Assembly (NCBI RefSeq): GCF_000687455.2
Contig: NZ_JGVW01000070.1
Span: 44,385 to 108,384, forward strand
Length of the DNA: 64,000 bases
Source of the DNA: Burkholderia sp. lig30
GTDB lineage: Bacteria; Pseudomonadota; Gammaproteobacteria; Burkholderiales; Burkholderiaceae
Direction of reading: 5' to 3'
Positions 36,929 to 45,186 of this stretch are shown one piece after another. The stretch's first letter is position 1. Every line of letters begins with the position of its first letter. A program made the position numbers and the translations under genes. The notes beneath the pieces are model-generated. The model was not told the origin of the DNA. It saw nothing but the letters and a program-made list of their open reading frames with translations, and searched no databases.

Positions 36929-38104
36929 ATGATTGTCGCGTTGCCGCACCTCGTGCGGATCCTGCTCGAGCTGCTCGCCGCGTTGTGCGCGCTGTGTTCG
37001 GCGCTGGGCATCGCGTATAGCTCGCTCGCCGGATTCCTGGTGCGCCGCTTCTTCGCGCGGCCGTGCGTGGCGCCGCAAAGCCATCCAGGAGTCACGGTCG
37101 TCAAGCCGTTGCATGGCGACGAATGGAATCTCGCGCAGAATCTCTCCACGTTTTTCGAGCAGGATTACCCCGGTCCGGTCCAGTACCTGTTCGGCGTTCA
37201 CGATCCGGATGATCCGGCGCTGAAGACGGTCGATGCGCTGCGTGACCGTTATCCGCTCGCGCAGATCACCGTCGTCGCCGACTCGCGGCTCTACGGGCCC
37301 AACCGCAAGGTCGCGAATCTGGTCAACATGCTTCCGCAGGCGGCGTACGACGTGCTGTGCTTCGCCGACAGCGACGTGACGGTCGATCGCGACTACCTGC
37401 GCCATGTCGTCGGTGCGCTGCAGCAGCCGGGCGTGGGCGCCGTGACCTGCGTGTACCGCGGCATGTGCGCGCCCGGTTTCTGGCCCCGCTTCGCCGCCGC
37501 TTCGACGAACTATCATTTCCTGCCGGGCGTGGTGACCGGCCTCGCCATCGGCCGGGCGCGGCCGTGCTTCGGGCAAACGATCGCGTTGCAGCGCGCGATG
37601 CTGGAGCGGATCGGCGGCTTCGCGCAGTTCGCGCATCATCTGGCCGAGGACCATGCGATCGGCGAGGCGGTGCGGCGTACCGGGGCAACCGTGGCGATCC
37701 CGCCGTTTACCGTGCGGCACGCATGTGTGGAAACCACGTTCGCGCGGCTCTTCGAGCATGAGCTCCGCTGGAGCCGCACGATCCGCGCGGCCGATCGCGC
37801 CGGGCATCTCGGCTCGGTGCTGATGCATCCGTTCCCGATGGCGATCCTCGCCGTGCTGGGCTCGGGCGGCGAACCGGCTGCCTGGGGCCTCGTGGCCGCC
37901 GCGCTGCTGGTGCGCGCGACCCTCAAGTGGCGGACCGACCGCGCCATCGGCGAACGATGCCGGGGGTTGTGGCTGCTGCCGCTGTGGGATATCGTGCAGT
38001 TCATGATATTCGTCAGCAGCTTCTTCTCGTCGCGCGTGGTCTGGCGCGGTTTCAGTTTCAGCGTGGACGGCAACGGCCGGTTGTCCCCGCAGCACGACGA
38101 TTGA
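36929..38104 (+). CDS. hpnI: Hopanoid glycosyltransferase HpnI
   Basis: A 391-residue family-2 glycosyltransferase of the ceramide glucosyltransferase-like HpnI group, which adds N-acetylglucosamine to bacteriohopanetetrol. An N-terminal helix (LLELLAALCALCSALGIAYS) anchors it. The catalytic core shows VTVVKPLHGDEWNLAQNLST, the DxD-like FADSDVTVD and an ELRWSRTIR motif corresponding to (Q/R)xxRW. C-terminal helices complete it. The start is uncertain: ATG 36929 gives the family-like N-terminus, while ATG 36836 would add 31 residues. The hopanoid membrane gene hpnL follows 53 bp downstream. Confidence 0.85.
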   Translation: MIVALPHLVRILLELLAALCALCSALGIAYSSLAGFLVRRFFARPCVAPQSHPGVTVVKPLHGDEWNLAQNLSTFFEQDYPGPVQYLFGVHDPDDPALKTVDALRDRYPLAQITVVADSRLYGPNRKVANLVNMLPQAAYDVLCFADSDVTVDRDYLRHVVGALQQPGVGAVTCVYRGMCAPGFWPRFAAASTNYHFLPGVVTGLAIGRARPCFGQTIALQRAMLERIGGFAQFAHHLAEDHAIGEAVRRTGATVAIPPFTVRHACVETTFARLFEHELRWSRTIRAADRAGHLGSVLMHPFPMAILAVLGSGGEPAAWGLVAAALLVRATLKWRTDRAIGERCRGLWLLPLWDIVQFMIFVSSFFSSRVVWRGFSFSVDGNGRLSPQHDD

Positions 38105-38157
38105 CTCGCCATGCATATCCTTCGTGAGGTAACGGCAGGCGTGGCGGTAACCCTTCG

Positions 38158-39192
38158 ATGAGGCATTTCGGACGTGTGGCGGCCCTGTGCGGCCTGGCAA
38201 TTGCGATCTGGCTCGTCTGGCGCGATCATCCCGCAACGATTTTCGGGCTGCTGCAACAGGCAGGGGCGGGGCTGCTCGTGGCCGCGTTCGCGCACGTGTT
38301 GCCGATGCTCGCGAACGCGTGGGACTGGCGCACGCTGATCCGCTCCACGCAACAGCCGCGCTATATGGCGATGCTCAAGCTGGTATGGATTCGCGAATCC
38401 ATCAACGGGTTGCTGCCCGTTGCGCGCATCGGCGGGGAAATCGTTTCGTTCCGGCTGCTCGGGCGGCTCGGCGTGCGTCCCGCGACGGCGGCGGCCAGCC
38501 TCGTCACCGACATGCAGCTGACGCTGGTCAGCCAGCTGGTGTTCGCGTTCGTGGCGATCGGCTACCTGCTCGAACAGGCGTCGTCCGGCACGGTGCGCGC
38601 GGCGGGTCACCTGGCCTGGGGCATCGCCGGCGTCGCGCCGCTCATGTTGCTGTTCGCGCTCGTCCAGCACGCCAAGCCGTTCGAGCGCGCGGCGCGGACG
38701 CTCAACCACATCACGAGCGGCAAGGTCGTCGCGCTGGTCGGCAAGTCCGTCCGCATCGACCAGTCAATCAAGCTGATCTGGCGGCAGACCGGCGTCGTCG
38801 TGCGCTATCTGTTCATCTGGCAGACGCTGCAGTGCGCGGGCTTCGCGCTCGAAATCTGGCTGGCGCTGCACGTCCTCGGCGTGAACGCGAGCTTCATGCA
38901 GGCGTTCGTGATCGAGGCGCTGATTCAGCTCGTCAGCAGCGTCGCGTTTCTCGTGCCGGCCGGGCTGGGGGTGCAGGAGGGCGGCTTCGTGCTGATCGGC
39001 GGCCTGTTCGGCTTCGACGCCGCGACCTGTCTCGCGCTCGCGAGCGTGCGGCGCATCCGCGACCTGCTCTTTTACGTGCCCGGCCTGATCGCGTGGCAGG
39101 TCGCCGAGCATTCGCCCCGGTATCTGGGCGCCGGCGCCGCGCCGCGCATGTGCGTCGAAGCCGCGAAGCGCGACAGCGACACGCGGGGCTGA
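38158..39192 (+). CDS. hpnL: HpnL-like membrane protein
   Basis: A 344-residue inner-membrane protein of the lysylphosphatidylglycerol synthase transmembrane-region family, hopanoid-associated HpnL type. It has about eight hydrophobic helices, the LLPVARIGGEIVSFRLLGR loop, and VSSVAFLVPAGLGVQEGGFV near the end. Its position right after hpnI supports a role in hopanoid export or modification; the molecular function of HpnL is not known. The core hopanoid genes (shc, hpnCDE) are not in this window. Confidence 0.82.
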   Translation: MRHFGRVAALCGLAIAIWLVWRDHPATIFGLLQQAGAGLLVAAFAHVLPMLANAWDWRTLIRSTQQPRYMAMLKLVWIRESINGLLPVARIGGEIVSFRLLGRLGVRPATAAASLVTDMQLTLVSQLVFAFVAIGYLLEQASSGTVRAAGHLAWGIAGVAPLMLLFALVQHAKPFERAARTLNHITSGKVVALVGKSVRIDQSIKLIWRQTGVVVRYLFIWQTLQCAGFALEIWLALHVLGVNASFMQAFVIEALIQLVSSVAFLVPAGLGVQEGGFVLIGGLFGFDAATCLALASVRRIRDLLFYVPGLIAWQVAEHSPRYLGAGAAPRMCVEAAKRDSDTRG

Positions 39193-39308
39193 GGAGGCGA
39201 TGCCTTTTTCCCCTTTTCGACGTGCGTTGAACGCCCGACGCCGCAAGCGTTCGTTCGACGCGCGATGCAGCGTCGCATGCGGCATCGGGATGGTATCTCC
39301 GCGGCGAT

Positions 39309-40796
39309 TCAGCGAGGATCGTCGGTCAGCGCGTTGACCTTGTCGAGATTGGCTTCGTGGGCGGCGAGCATGTCCGCCAAACCCTGCCGGATTGCCGCAT
39401 CGTCCACCAGCGGCAGAAGTTCTCGCACCTTTTTCACCACCCATCCCTGGCCGCGATTGAGAAACGCAAGGCGCGCGCCGAGATCCTCGATGGCCATCGC
39501 CTTTTCATAAAAGCTGCCGGTGCGCGTACCGGGCATTCTTTCGAGGTTGCGGATCGCGCGAGTCAGCATCACGCACCATTTCACTTCGTCTCGATGGATG
39601 GCTTCCACGACATCCCGGATCGCCGCGTCCTGCACGCGGGGGGCCGTTTCGCGCGTCACTCGCGCGCCCGCGCGTTCAGCCTCGAGCAGTTCGTCGAGCC
39701 GCGCGACGATGGCGTCGGTTCTGTCGCGCTCGAATTCAGCCGCATAGCAGACCGGTGACGCTCGCTCGATCGCCGGGGCGTCCGCGCGCGGCATGTGCGT
39801 TGCCGCTTCGGCCACGATGCGGGCCATGCGCCGCGCGGCGGGCTCCACCGCCACGACATGCTCGACGCCCAGTCCCGCGTAGAGCGCCATCGCCTCGAAG
39901 TCTCCCGTCATCGACCGTAGCGGCGAATCGGTGCTGAAAAGATAGATGGCGCGGCCGGCCTCGTCGCCGATCACGGTCCGGCCGGCGGAAAACGGATCGC
40001 CGCGCTCGCCACGCGTCACGCTGTTGCTCAGCACCCGCACTGCCGCGTGAGGCGGCCAGTTGATATGGAAGGCCTCGGTGAGCACGGTGTCGGAGGCGCG
40101 CGCTTCCACCAGGCGCTTCTTGTGATAGTCGTGGGCGAAGGACTCGTCCGTCGCCATCAGCGCCGTGCCGAGCACGGCGGCCTGGGCACCCTGCATGAGT
40201 ACGCGAGCGACATCGCGGCCATTGCCGATGCCGCCAGCCGCTGCCACCGGCACGCACGCCACCGCCAGCACTTCCGCGAGAAGCTCGGACAGCGGCTGCC
40301 GGCCCCGGACGTGGCCTCCCGCTTCGACCCCTTGCGCGATCAGCGCATCCGCGCCGGCCTCCTGCGCCAGCAGGGCGTCGGCGACAGAGCCGATCTGGCA
40401 GACCACGAGAATGCCGGCGTCCTGCAGCCTGGCGATCACCTCGCGCGAGACGTCCCAGAACAGTCCGACCACCGGCACCCGCAGCTCGATGCATAGCTCG
40501 ATCTGCTGATGCAGCAGCGTCGCATCGGTCGCCGCGGGGATGAGGTTGACGCCAAACGGCTGGTCGACACGCTCCCGGACACGGCGCACTTCGTCGCGGA
40601 TCAGGTCGAGCGGCTCGCGCACCATGCCGAGAAAGCCGAATCCGCCGGCGGCGGTCACGGCAGCGACAAGTTCCGAGCGGGAGACGCCCCCCATCCCCGC
40701 CAGCACCACGGGGTATCGACAGCCAAGCAACGTGCAGAGCGGGGTCTGCTCGAGTGCATGAATCTCGTGGAACGACTGGGGCATGGTTGAACTCAT
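39309..40796 (-). CDS. Nitronate monooxygenase with extra C-terminal domain
   Basis: A 495-residue protein. Residues ~15-330 form a nitronate monooxygenase/enoyl-reductase-like FMN TIM barrel (TPLCTLLGCRYPVVLAGMGG, LIAQGVEAGGHVRG, VPVAAAGGIGNGRDVARVLM). These enzymes oxidise nitronates such as propionate 3-nitronate. The remaining ~150 residues (HRDEVKWCVMLTRAI, GSFYEKAMAIEDLGARLAFL, RGQGWVVKK) form a separate alpha-helical domain that resembles DUF6306-type C-terminal domains. Standalone enzymes are ~330-350 residues, so this is a fusion. ATG 40796 is chosen because longer frames run into non-coding sequence. It is convergent with hpnL. Confidence 0.85.
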   Translation of the reverse strand: MSSTMPQSFHEIHALEQTPLCTLLGCRYPVVLAGMGGVSRSELVAAVTAAGGFGFLGMVREPLDLIRDEVRRVRERVDQPFGVNLIPAATDATLLHQQIELCIELRVPVVGLFWDVSREVIARLQDAGILVVCQIGSVADALLAQEAGADALIAQGVEAGGHVRGRQPLSELLAEVLAVACVPVAAAGGIGNGRDVARVLMQGAQAAVLGTALMATDESFAHDYHKKRLVEARASDTVLTEAFHINWPPHAAVRVLSNSVTRGERGDPFSAGRTVIGDEAGRAIYLFSTDSPLRSMTGDFEAMALYAGLGVEHVVAVEPAARRMARIVAEAATHMPRADAPAIERASPVCYAAEFERDRTDAIVARLDELLEAERAGARVTRETAPRVQDAAIRDVVEAIHRDEVKWCVMLTRAIRNLERMPGTRTGSFYEKAMAIEDLGARLAFLNRGQGWVVKKVRELLPLVDDAAIRQGLADMLAAHEANLDKVNALTDDPR

Positions 40797-41141
40797 GGTT
40801 CGGTGGGCGGATACGGAATCAACGTCATGCCTCCCATGGGCGTTGGCACAACATCCCGTTGCAGGCATTTCTTCGCAATGACGGCGATATGCTGCCTCGG
40901 TATATATCACAAGATGATGCATCTGGGCGAGCAGGCCGCGTACCGATTGCCGGGGAGGGCGCGCAACAATTTGCAACCCATGCATGCCGACGCCGGAGCA
41001 GCGCTGTGGCGCGCGTCGATCATTGCAGCGGTGGGGGCTTCGGTGGATGTTTGCGCAACTTGGCGCCGTATGTCTCATGGGCACAAAGCCGGCGGGCCGA
41101 TCTCGTCAATCGTTGAATCTGATCAGAGATGCGCGCGTCGG
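40797..41141. other. Intergenic stretch without a recognisable gene
   Basis: About 345 bases between the monooxygenase and a small hypothetical gene. Frames on the plus strand look random. An AT-richer patch with ATATATCACAAGATG (around 40900) may hold the monooxygenase promoter. Confidence 0.35.
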
Positions 41142-41384
41142 TCACGCCTGGGTGGCGCGCATCATGGGCCGATTCGTTGCTGGCGGAAACACCTGCCATG
41201 ATCCGTCGTCGTGCCTGAAAAAGAACATGATCTGCACGCCGGCGGGCCTTGAGGCTTCCACGCACACATAGCGCCCGCGGCTCGAACTCATGCGGCTGAA
41301 TCCGGCGATGCGGGCCGGCATCGTGGGGGTTGGCGCGAGCCATTTTTCGACAAGCCGTCGCAACGACATCCCGTGAGTTTTCAT
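41142..41384 (-). CDS. Small conserved hypothetical protein
   Basis: An 80-residue protein: MKTHGMSLRRLVEKWLAPTP, then RYVCVEASRPAGVQIMFFFR and a DDGSWQVFPP ending. It resembles short Burkholderia hypotheticals that share the WLAPxP and RYVCVE...FFRHDDGxWxVFPP pattern. It has no signal peptide, no membrane helix and no known domain. ATG 41384 has GAGG nine bases before it; ATG 41369 is a shorter alternative. No function is proposed. Confidence 0.6.
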   Translation of the reverse strand: MKTHGMSLRRLVEKWLAPTPTMPARIAGFSRMSSSRGRYVCVEASRPAGVQIMFFFRHDDGSWQVFPPATNRPMMRATQA

Positions 41385-41823
41385 GAGATCAACCCTCAAT
41401 GCAGTTCTGCTGGATTAAGGGAGCATGATCCGTACCAGTGCAAAGGGAGCCGATTTTCAAGCCGAGCAACCGGATGCCGTATCAGGATTGCTCCAATTCG
41501 GATCAATGCGTTGCGTTCTGGAGCGATGACGCGTGATCACCATCACTATGTGCGCAGTCGCTGGCTGATCTGCCGGCCGTGCCACTGGAGCAGCCCCGTC
41601 AAGCACTTCGCCTCCGGTGCGCTCTAGCAGCATCCTGCCGATCGCATTTGCGATGAGTTCCCGGGCACCAGACTCATAGGCCATGGCGCTCATGCAAAGC
41701 CGGGATACGGTGGCCAGGGGGGCGACTACACGTTGCCCAGTGGTTATCGGGATGGGGACCTCAGCGGGCCACTTTGTATGGGGAAAGGCCGCCGACGTGG
41801 TGACGCGCGACGGCCATCCGATA
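41385..41823. other. Unassigned stretch at the edge of the accessory region
   Basis: A minus-strand frame (41457-41831) includes AYESGARELIANAIGRMLLE, which reads like protein but matches nothing I know and shows no start signal. The stretch lies between an intact small gene and a degenerate cyclase, and may be further debris. Confidence 0.3.
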
Positions 41824-42300
41824 TCAGGCATGCGCGGCGCGCTCCAACACTTCGCGCGCGGCGCGGCCGAGCACTTCTTCAGACCATTGGTTCACGCTCT
41901 CACCGGATACGGCAGACGCGATGCCGACGCGTGCGTGCACGTCCGGATCGATGCGGAGCATGAGTTTCCCCGACGCCGGTTTCTGCGGCCTTGCGGCCGG
42001 CCTGCTCGCAGTCGGTCTGCTGGCGTGCTCGATCGCCAATGCGTTGATCACGGCTCGAATCTTCTCCGCAATCGCTGCGGCGTCAGTCAGTGTCGTGTCC
42101 GGCAGCAGCACGACGAACTCCTTCCCGTCATTGCGGGCGGCGACCTCCCCCCGGGCGCAGAATGTTCTCGCCGATCACTGAGCGACGGCCGCTAGCGCGT
42201 CATTTCCGGCCAGGTGGCCATAGGTGTCGTTGTGCGCCTTGAAGCAGTCGACATCGACGAACGGCAGCGAGAACACGATACGCGCCCGCTGCGCCCGACC
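41824..42300 (-). pseudogene. Degenerate GGDEF diguanylate cyclase fused to a HicB-like RHH tail
   Basis: Reading down the minus strand gives VDVDCFKAHNDTYGHLAGND, then ILRPG, then VAARNDGKEFVVLLPDTTLT. This is the order of a GGDEF domain with at least two frameshifts: a lost base after AVAQ near 42180, and an extra G in a G-run near 42155. The GGDEF loop itself is changed to NDGKEF. After IRAVINALAIEHAS the frame runs into GKLMLRIDPDVHARVGIASA and ESVNQWSEEVLGRAA, the RHH segment of HicB-type proteins, so two unrelated fragments are joined in frame. The last 95 codons (41824-42111) remain open. Confidence 0.6.
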
Positions 42301-42304
42301 TCAC

Positions 42305-42709
42305 TTATGATCGAGTAGAAGATCCATGCGCCATCACCGATCCATCGACAGTGAGCATGACGAAATCACGGACCGCCGGACAGCAGTGACCCGGCACGCG
42401 GGCGCGAACGAGCGTGTCCGGTGTGTCGACAAGACACACAAATACATCGGCGTCCTGGCCACCGTCGCGCGCAGTGACGACAATGACCGGCACCGCGCTA
42501 TCCCTCGCGCGGATGCCGGCCAGGACCGCGAGGCCGTCTCGGCCGGGCAGGCCGAGGTCGAGCAGAATCAGGTCATAGCGTTTCGCGGCGAATGCGGTCA
42601 GCGCGAACGCACCGTCCGTGACGCGGTCCGCCGCGTACGATGCGTCCTTCAGCTCGGCCTGGACGGCCTCGCCGATCATCGGGTCGTCTTCGACCAGCAG
42701 TATTCGCAT
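42305..42709 (-). pseudogene. Truncated OmpR-family response regulator
   Basis: The first ~80 residues are a good receiver domain: MRILLVEDDPMIGEAVQAEL with the acidic pair, LILLDLGLPGRDGLAVL with the phospho-acceptor Asp, and VPVIVVTARDG with the conserved Thr. Similarity then stops; no Lys of the KPF motif and no winged-helix effector follow, and the last ~50 residues are unrelated. The sensor kinase that should accompany it is also missing. It lies downstream of the lipoprotein and COG4705 genes, an arrangement in which such regulators often control the operon. Confidence 0.65.
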
Positions 42710-42764
42710 ACCCCCACTCCACGCGCGATATCCGGAATCAGCGGATGCGTTTCCCGCCTGCGTG

Positions 42765-43217
42765 TCACGCTGTCTTGCCGGCGAGCTTGTCGAACGTGTG
42801 CAGGAGGTCGTTCATCGCAGCGGTGCAGTCCGCCTGCGTCGGGTGGTCGGCGCGCAGCGCTTCGAGGGCGCGGTCGATCGCCTTGTCGAGCACATGCCAG
42901 TCGTCCGCCGCGCGTGGCTTCAGGCCAGCTTCTGCCTCGTCCCAGGCAACCTCGAGATCCTTGATGCGTGTCTTGCCGCCTGCGAGGTCACCCTTCGCGA
43001 CGAAACCGGACACGTCGGCGGCAATCGTGCGGAACTGGGACAGGTCGCCGAGCTTCGATGCGCTCGTGGGCGAGCCACCCTGCGCGGCGGCGGAGGCGGG
43101 CGCCGCGGTCAGCGCGTCGGCGCTGTCAGCCCGCTTCGAGCAGCCGGCTGCGAGGCCGAGTGCAGCGCACACGGAAACAGCAACGAGCAGGCGTGAAAGC
43201 GTGGTCGGATGACGCAT
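42765..43217 (-). CDS. Putative lipoprotein
   Basis: A 150-residue protein with a lipoprotein signal: [20 protein letters not shown], then the lipobox LAAGC, placing the lipidated Cys near residue 26. The mature part is soluble and helical ([35 protein letters not shown], [19 protein letters not shown]). This resembles small four-helix sensor or metal-handling domains, but no family is certain. GAGGA precedes ATG 43217. It follows the COG4705 membrane protein by 38 bp and is probably co-transcribed. Confidence 0.75.
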   Translation of the reverse strand: MRHPTTLSRLLVAVSVCAALGLAAGCSKRADSADALTAAPASAAAQGGSPTSASKLGDLSQFRTIAADVSGFVAKGDLAGGKTRIKDLEVAWDEAEAGLKPRAADDWHVLDKAIDRALEALRADHPTQADCTAAMNDLLHTFDKLAGKTA

Positions 43218-43255
43218 GAAAGATCCTCGATTCGATGGTGAAGTAAAGGTGACGG

Positions 43256-44038
43256 TCATTCGGCGGCCCCGGCGCGCGTGCGGCTGCTGGCGGCGAACTG
43301 TGCGGCGGCGACGAGCACAACGATCACGGTGAGGAACAGCAAACTCGTCGACGCGGCACCGAGGCCGAACCCGCCGTAGGTGCGCGACTGCGTGAGCAGG
43401 TCGCCGAGCGACGCGCCGAACGGCCGCGTCAGAATGTACGCAATCCAGAATGTCGGGACCGCGTTGGCGCCACAGTGCCACGCGGTGTAGACGGCCGCGA
43501 GCAGGATGCCGAACGATACGGCGCCGAGCGAGAAGCCGAGACCGACCGCTTCGGTCGCGAGATCGCCGGCGGCAGTGCCAAGCGCGAATGTGCCGAGGAT
43601 CGCGGCCCAGTAGAACAGCTCGCGACGCGGCGTGTCGATCGCGCCGATCGACAGGGTGCCCTCGACGCGATACCAGATCGCGAAAAATGCCGCGAGCGCA
43701 ACGGCGAAGACGCCCGTGCTGACATAGAGACTGACGCCGAGGCCGTCGGTCAGCAGATCGGTGATTTGTGTCCCCACGATGCTCACAAGCACGACCGTGA
43801 GCCAGTAGATCCACGGCGTGTATTTGCGTGTGCGCATCTGCAGGATGAGCGCGATCGCAAGCAGCGACATCATCAGCCCGCGCGTTGCGCCCTGGCCCCA
43901 TCCCGCGTTGACTGCGAGAAAGTCGGCGCCAGTCTCGCCGACCGTGGTGGACATGATCTTGATGATCCAGAACGCGAGGGTGATCTCGGGAACCTTGTTG
44001 AGCCAGCGGGTGGCCGGTCGATCGGCAGCGTAGGACAT
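43256..44038 (-). CDS. COG4705 (DUF347 repeat) membrane protein
   Basis: A 260-residue inner-membrane protein with two DUF347-type repeats. The first is [26 protein letters not shown] and the second includes [20 protein letters not shown]. Each ends in a Thr/Gly-rich helix followed by an acidic residue. About eight helices are predicted. The function of the family is unknown. It is the first gene of a unit with a lipoprotein and a truncated response regulator. A CTTAAC-N5-CTTAGC box lies 53 bp upstream of its start. Confidence 0.85.
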   Translation of the reverse strand: MSYAADRPATRWLNKVPEITLAFWIIKIMSTTVGETGADFLAVNAGWGQGATRGLMMSLLAIALILQMRTRKYTPWIYWLTVVLVSIVGTQITDLLTDGLGVSLYVSTGVFAVALAAFFAIWYRVEGTLSIGAIDTPRRELFYWAAILGTFALGTAAGDLATEAVGLGFSLGAVSFGILLAAVYTAWHCGANAVPTFWIAYILTRPFGASLGDLLTQSRTYGGFGLGAASTSLLFLTVIVVLVAAAQFAASSRTRAGAAE

Positions 44039-44090
44039 GCGGACGACTCCTCGGAAATTGGGTGGCGGACGTGCAGTCTAATTGCTCCGG

Positions 44091-44107
44091 CTTAACAGAA
44101 CCTTAGC
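44091..44107. promoter_or_regulatory. OmpR/PmrA-like direct-repeat box
   Basis: CTTAAC (44091-44096), five bases, then CTTAGC (44102-44107) resembles the CTTAAG-N5-CTTAAG direct repeat bound by PmrA/QseB-type regulators. It stands in the promoter region of the COG4705 operon, whose own response-regulator gene is truncated, so it may be an orphan site. Confidence 0.4.
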
Positions 44108-44417
44108 AGGCTGTTGAAATAGCTCCCGCCGTGGTCATCCGACCGGGAGCGGTAAACGTTGAAACAAGGAAGCAGACAACACTGAAACCGAAGCGATGCG
44201 CGGAGCGGACAGCTACACCGAGACGATGTTCGCGATGGCGCGGCTGGATGACTTCGTGCCGGCCAATCACCCGCTGCGTCCGATTCGCATATGGCTGAAC
44301 GACGTGCTCAAGCGCATGGACCCGGTGTTCGCGCGCATGGACGAGAGCGACGCGAAGGGCGGCCGCCCGAGCATCGCCCCGGAGAAGCTGATTCGTGCGT
44401 TGCTGTCGCAGGTCGCT
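44106..44417 (+). mobile_element. IS5-type insertion sequence remnant (transposase N-terminus)
   Basis: The plus strand encodes MRGADSYTETMFAMARLDDF, then HPLRPIRIWLNDVLKRMDPV and KGGRPSIAPEKLIRALLSQV, the DUF772-type N-terminal domain of IS5-family transposases. The frame starts at 44196. AGGCTGTTGAAATAGC at ~44106 looks like a left inverted repeat. Similarity stops at ~44417, where the sequence switches to an inverted TonB receptor gene. The catalytic DDE domain and right end are gone, so the element is dead. Confidence 0.7.
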
Positions 44418-44841
44418 CGAGGTTCGCGGTGTCGCGCGGGACGCTAATTCCGCGGTTCCATGAGAAGCCGTTGACCAGGTAGTCGGTGCCGGACGTGCTG
44501 CCGTCGCCGGCGAAGCCGCGCACCGCGTAGTTGTCCCACAGGCCGCCGAAGTTGTTCTGTCGCGAGACGCCTGCGACCCAGTCGTACAGGTCTTCGCCGC
44601 GTGTCGCGGCAATGGTCTGAACCAGCTTCGTATCGACGCTGCTGACCGCGAACGGAATCTCCATCACGTCCACCTCGCTGCGCGTAGCGCTCGTCGATTC
44701 GCGCGTACGAAACGGCGCCATCGCACGTTGCGCGGAGATCTCGATGGCGGGCAACGACATTTCCTGCGCGTCGGCGGCGCCCATACCCGCCGCGCCGACG
44801 ACGATGGCCATCGGTGCGGCCGCCCAGTTCTTTCTGCTCAT
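44418..44841 (-). pseudogene. TonB-dependent siderophore receptor, N-terminal fragment
   Basis: From ATG 44841 the minus strand encodes a signal peptide (NWAAAPMAIVVGAAGMGAAD), then the TonB box/plug region: ATRSEVDVMEIPFAVSSVDT, LYDWVAGVSRQNNFGGLWDN, YAVRGFAGDGSTSGTDYLVN and SVPRDTANLER. That is the plug domain of outer-membrane ferric-siderophore receptors of ~700 residues. The frame runs into IS sequence directly after NLER, so the beta-barrel is lost. The upstream region to 45186 should contain its promoter, but I see no convincing Fur box. Confidence 0.75.
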
Positions 44842-45177
44842 ACCTCGTCTTTTGGTGTGGTTCGCGTTCGGGCACGGCGGGCGGCCTCGCGCTGACATCT
44901 GTGTTCAAAACAGTACATTTGAGCGGAAAGGTCATGCAAATGAGATGTATGTGCAATCGCAGGTTAAGCTTATTAAGTTTGGGTTGAAGCGCAGCGCGAG
45001 GAACGGGTCGAGGTCGTTCTGGTTGGGGCGGTGCTGTCGATGAGATGTGGTCTCGCTCGTTCGGACAGTTTTCCGAGATTTTTAAGTGGAGCGTCCGGGA
45101 ACAGGGGTGCTTTGATTGCCTAAATCGCCGTGGCAAATTTGCGAACGAAATTTGACATAAGATGAATTATCGGCAAA
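44842..45177. other. Remnant promoter region of the TonB receptor fragment
   Basis: About 335 bases, AT-richer than the surroundings near 44930-44990 and 45130-45180. No gene is recognisable. It is bounded on the right by the intact insertion sequence, so any upstream neighbour has been separated. Confidence 0.35.
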
Positions 45178-45186
45178 ACAGGTGTA
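45177..45186. repeat. Left copy of IS target-site duplication
   Basis: AACAGGTGTA here is repeated at 46833-46842, immediately outside the right end of the insertion sequence, as expected for a target-site duplication of about 9-10 bp. Confidence 0.55.

Noticed and set aside
41457..41831. 124-codon minus-strand frame as a gene
   Set aside because: Parts read like protein, but there is no start signal or recognised family, and it overlaps the degenerate cyclase region.
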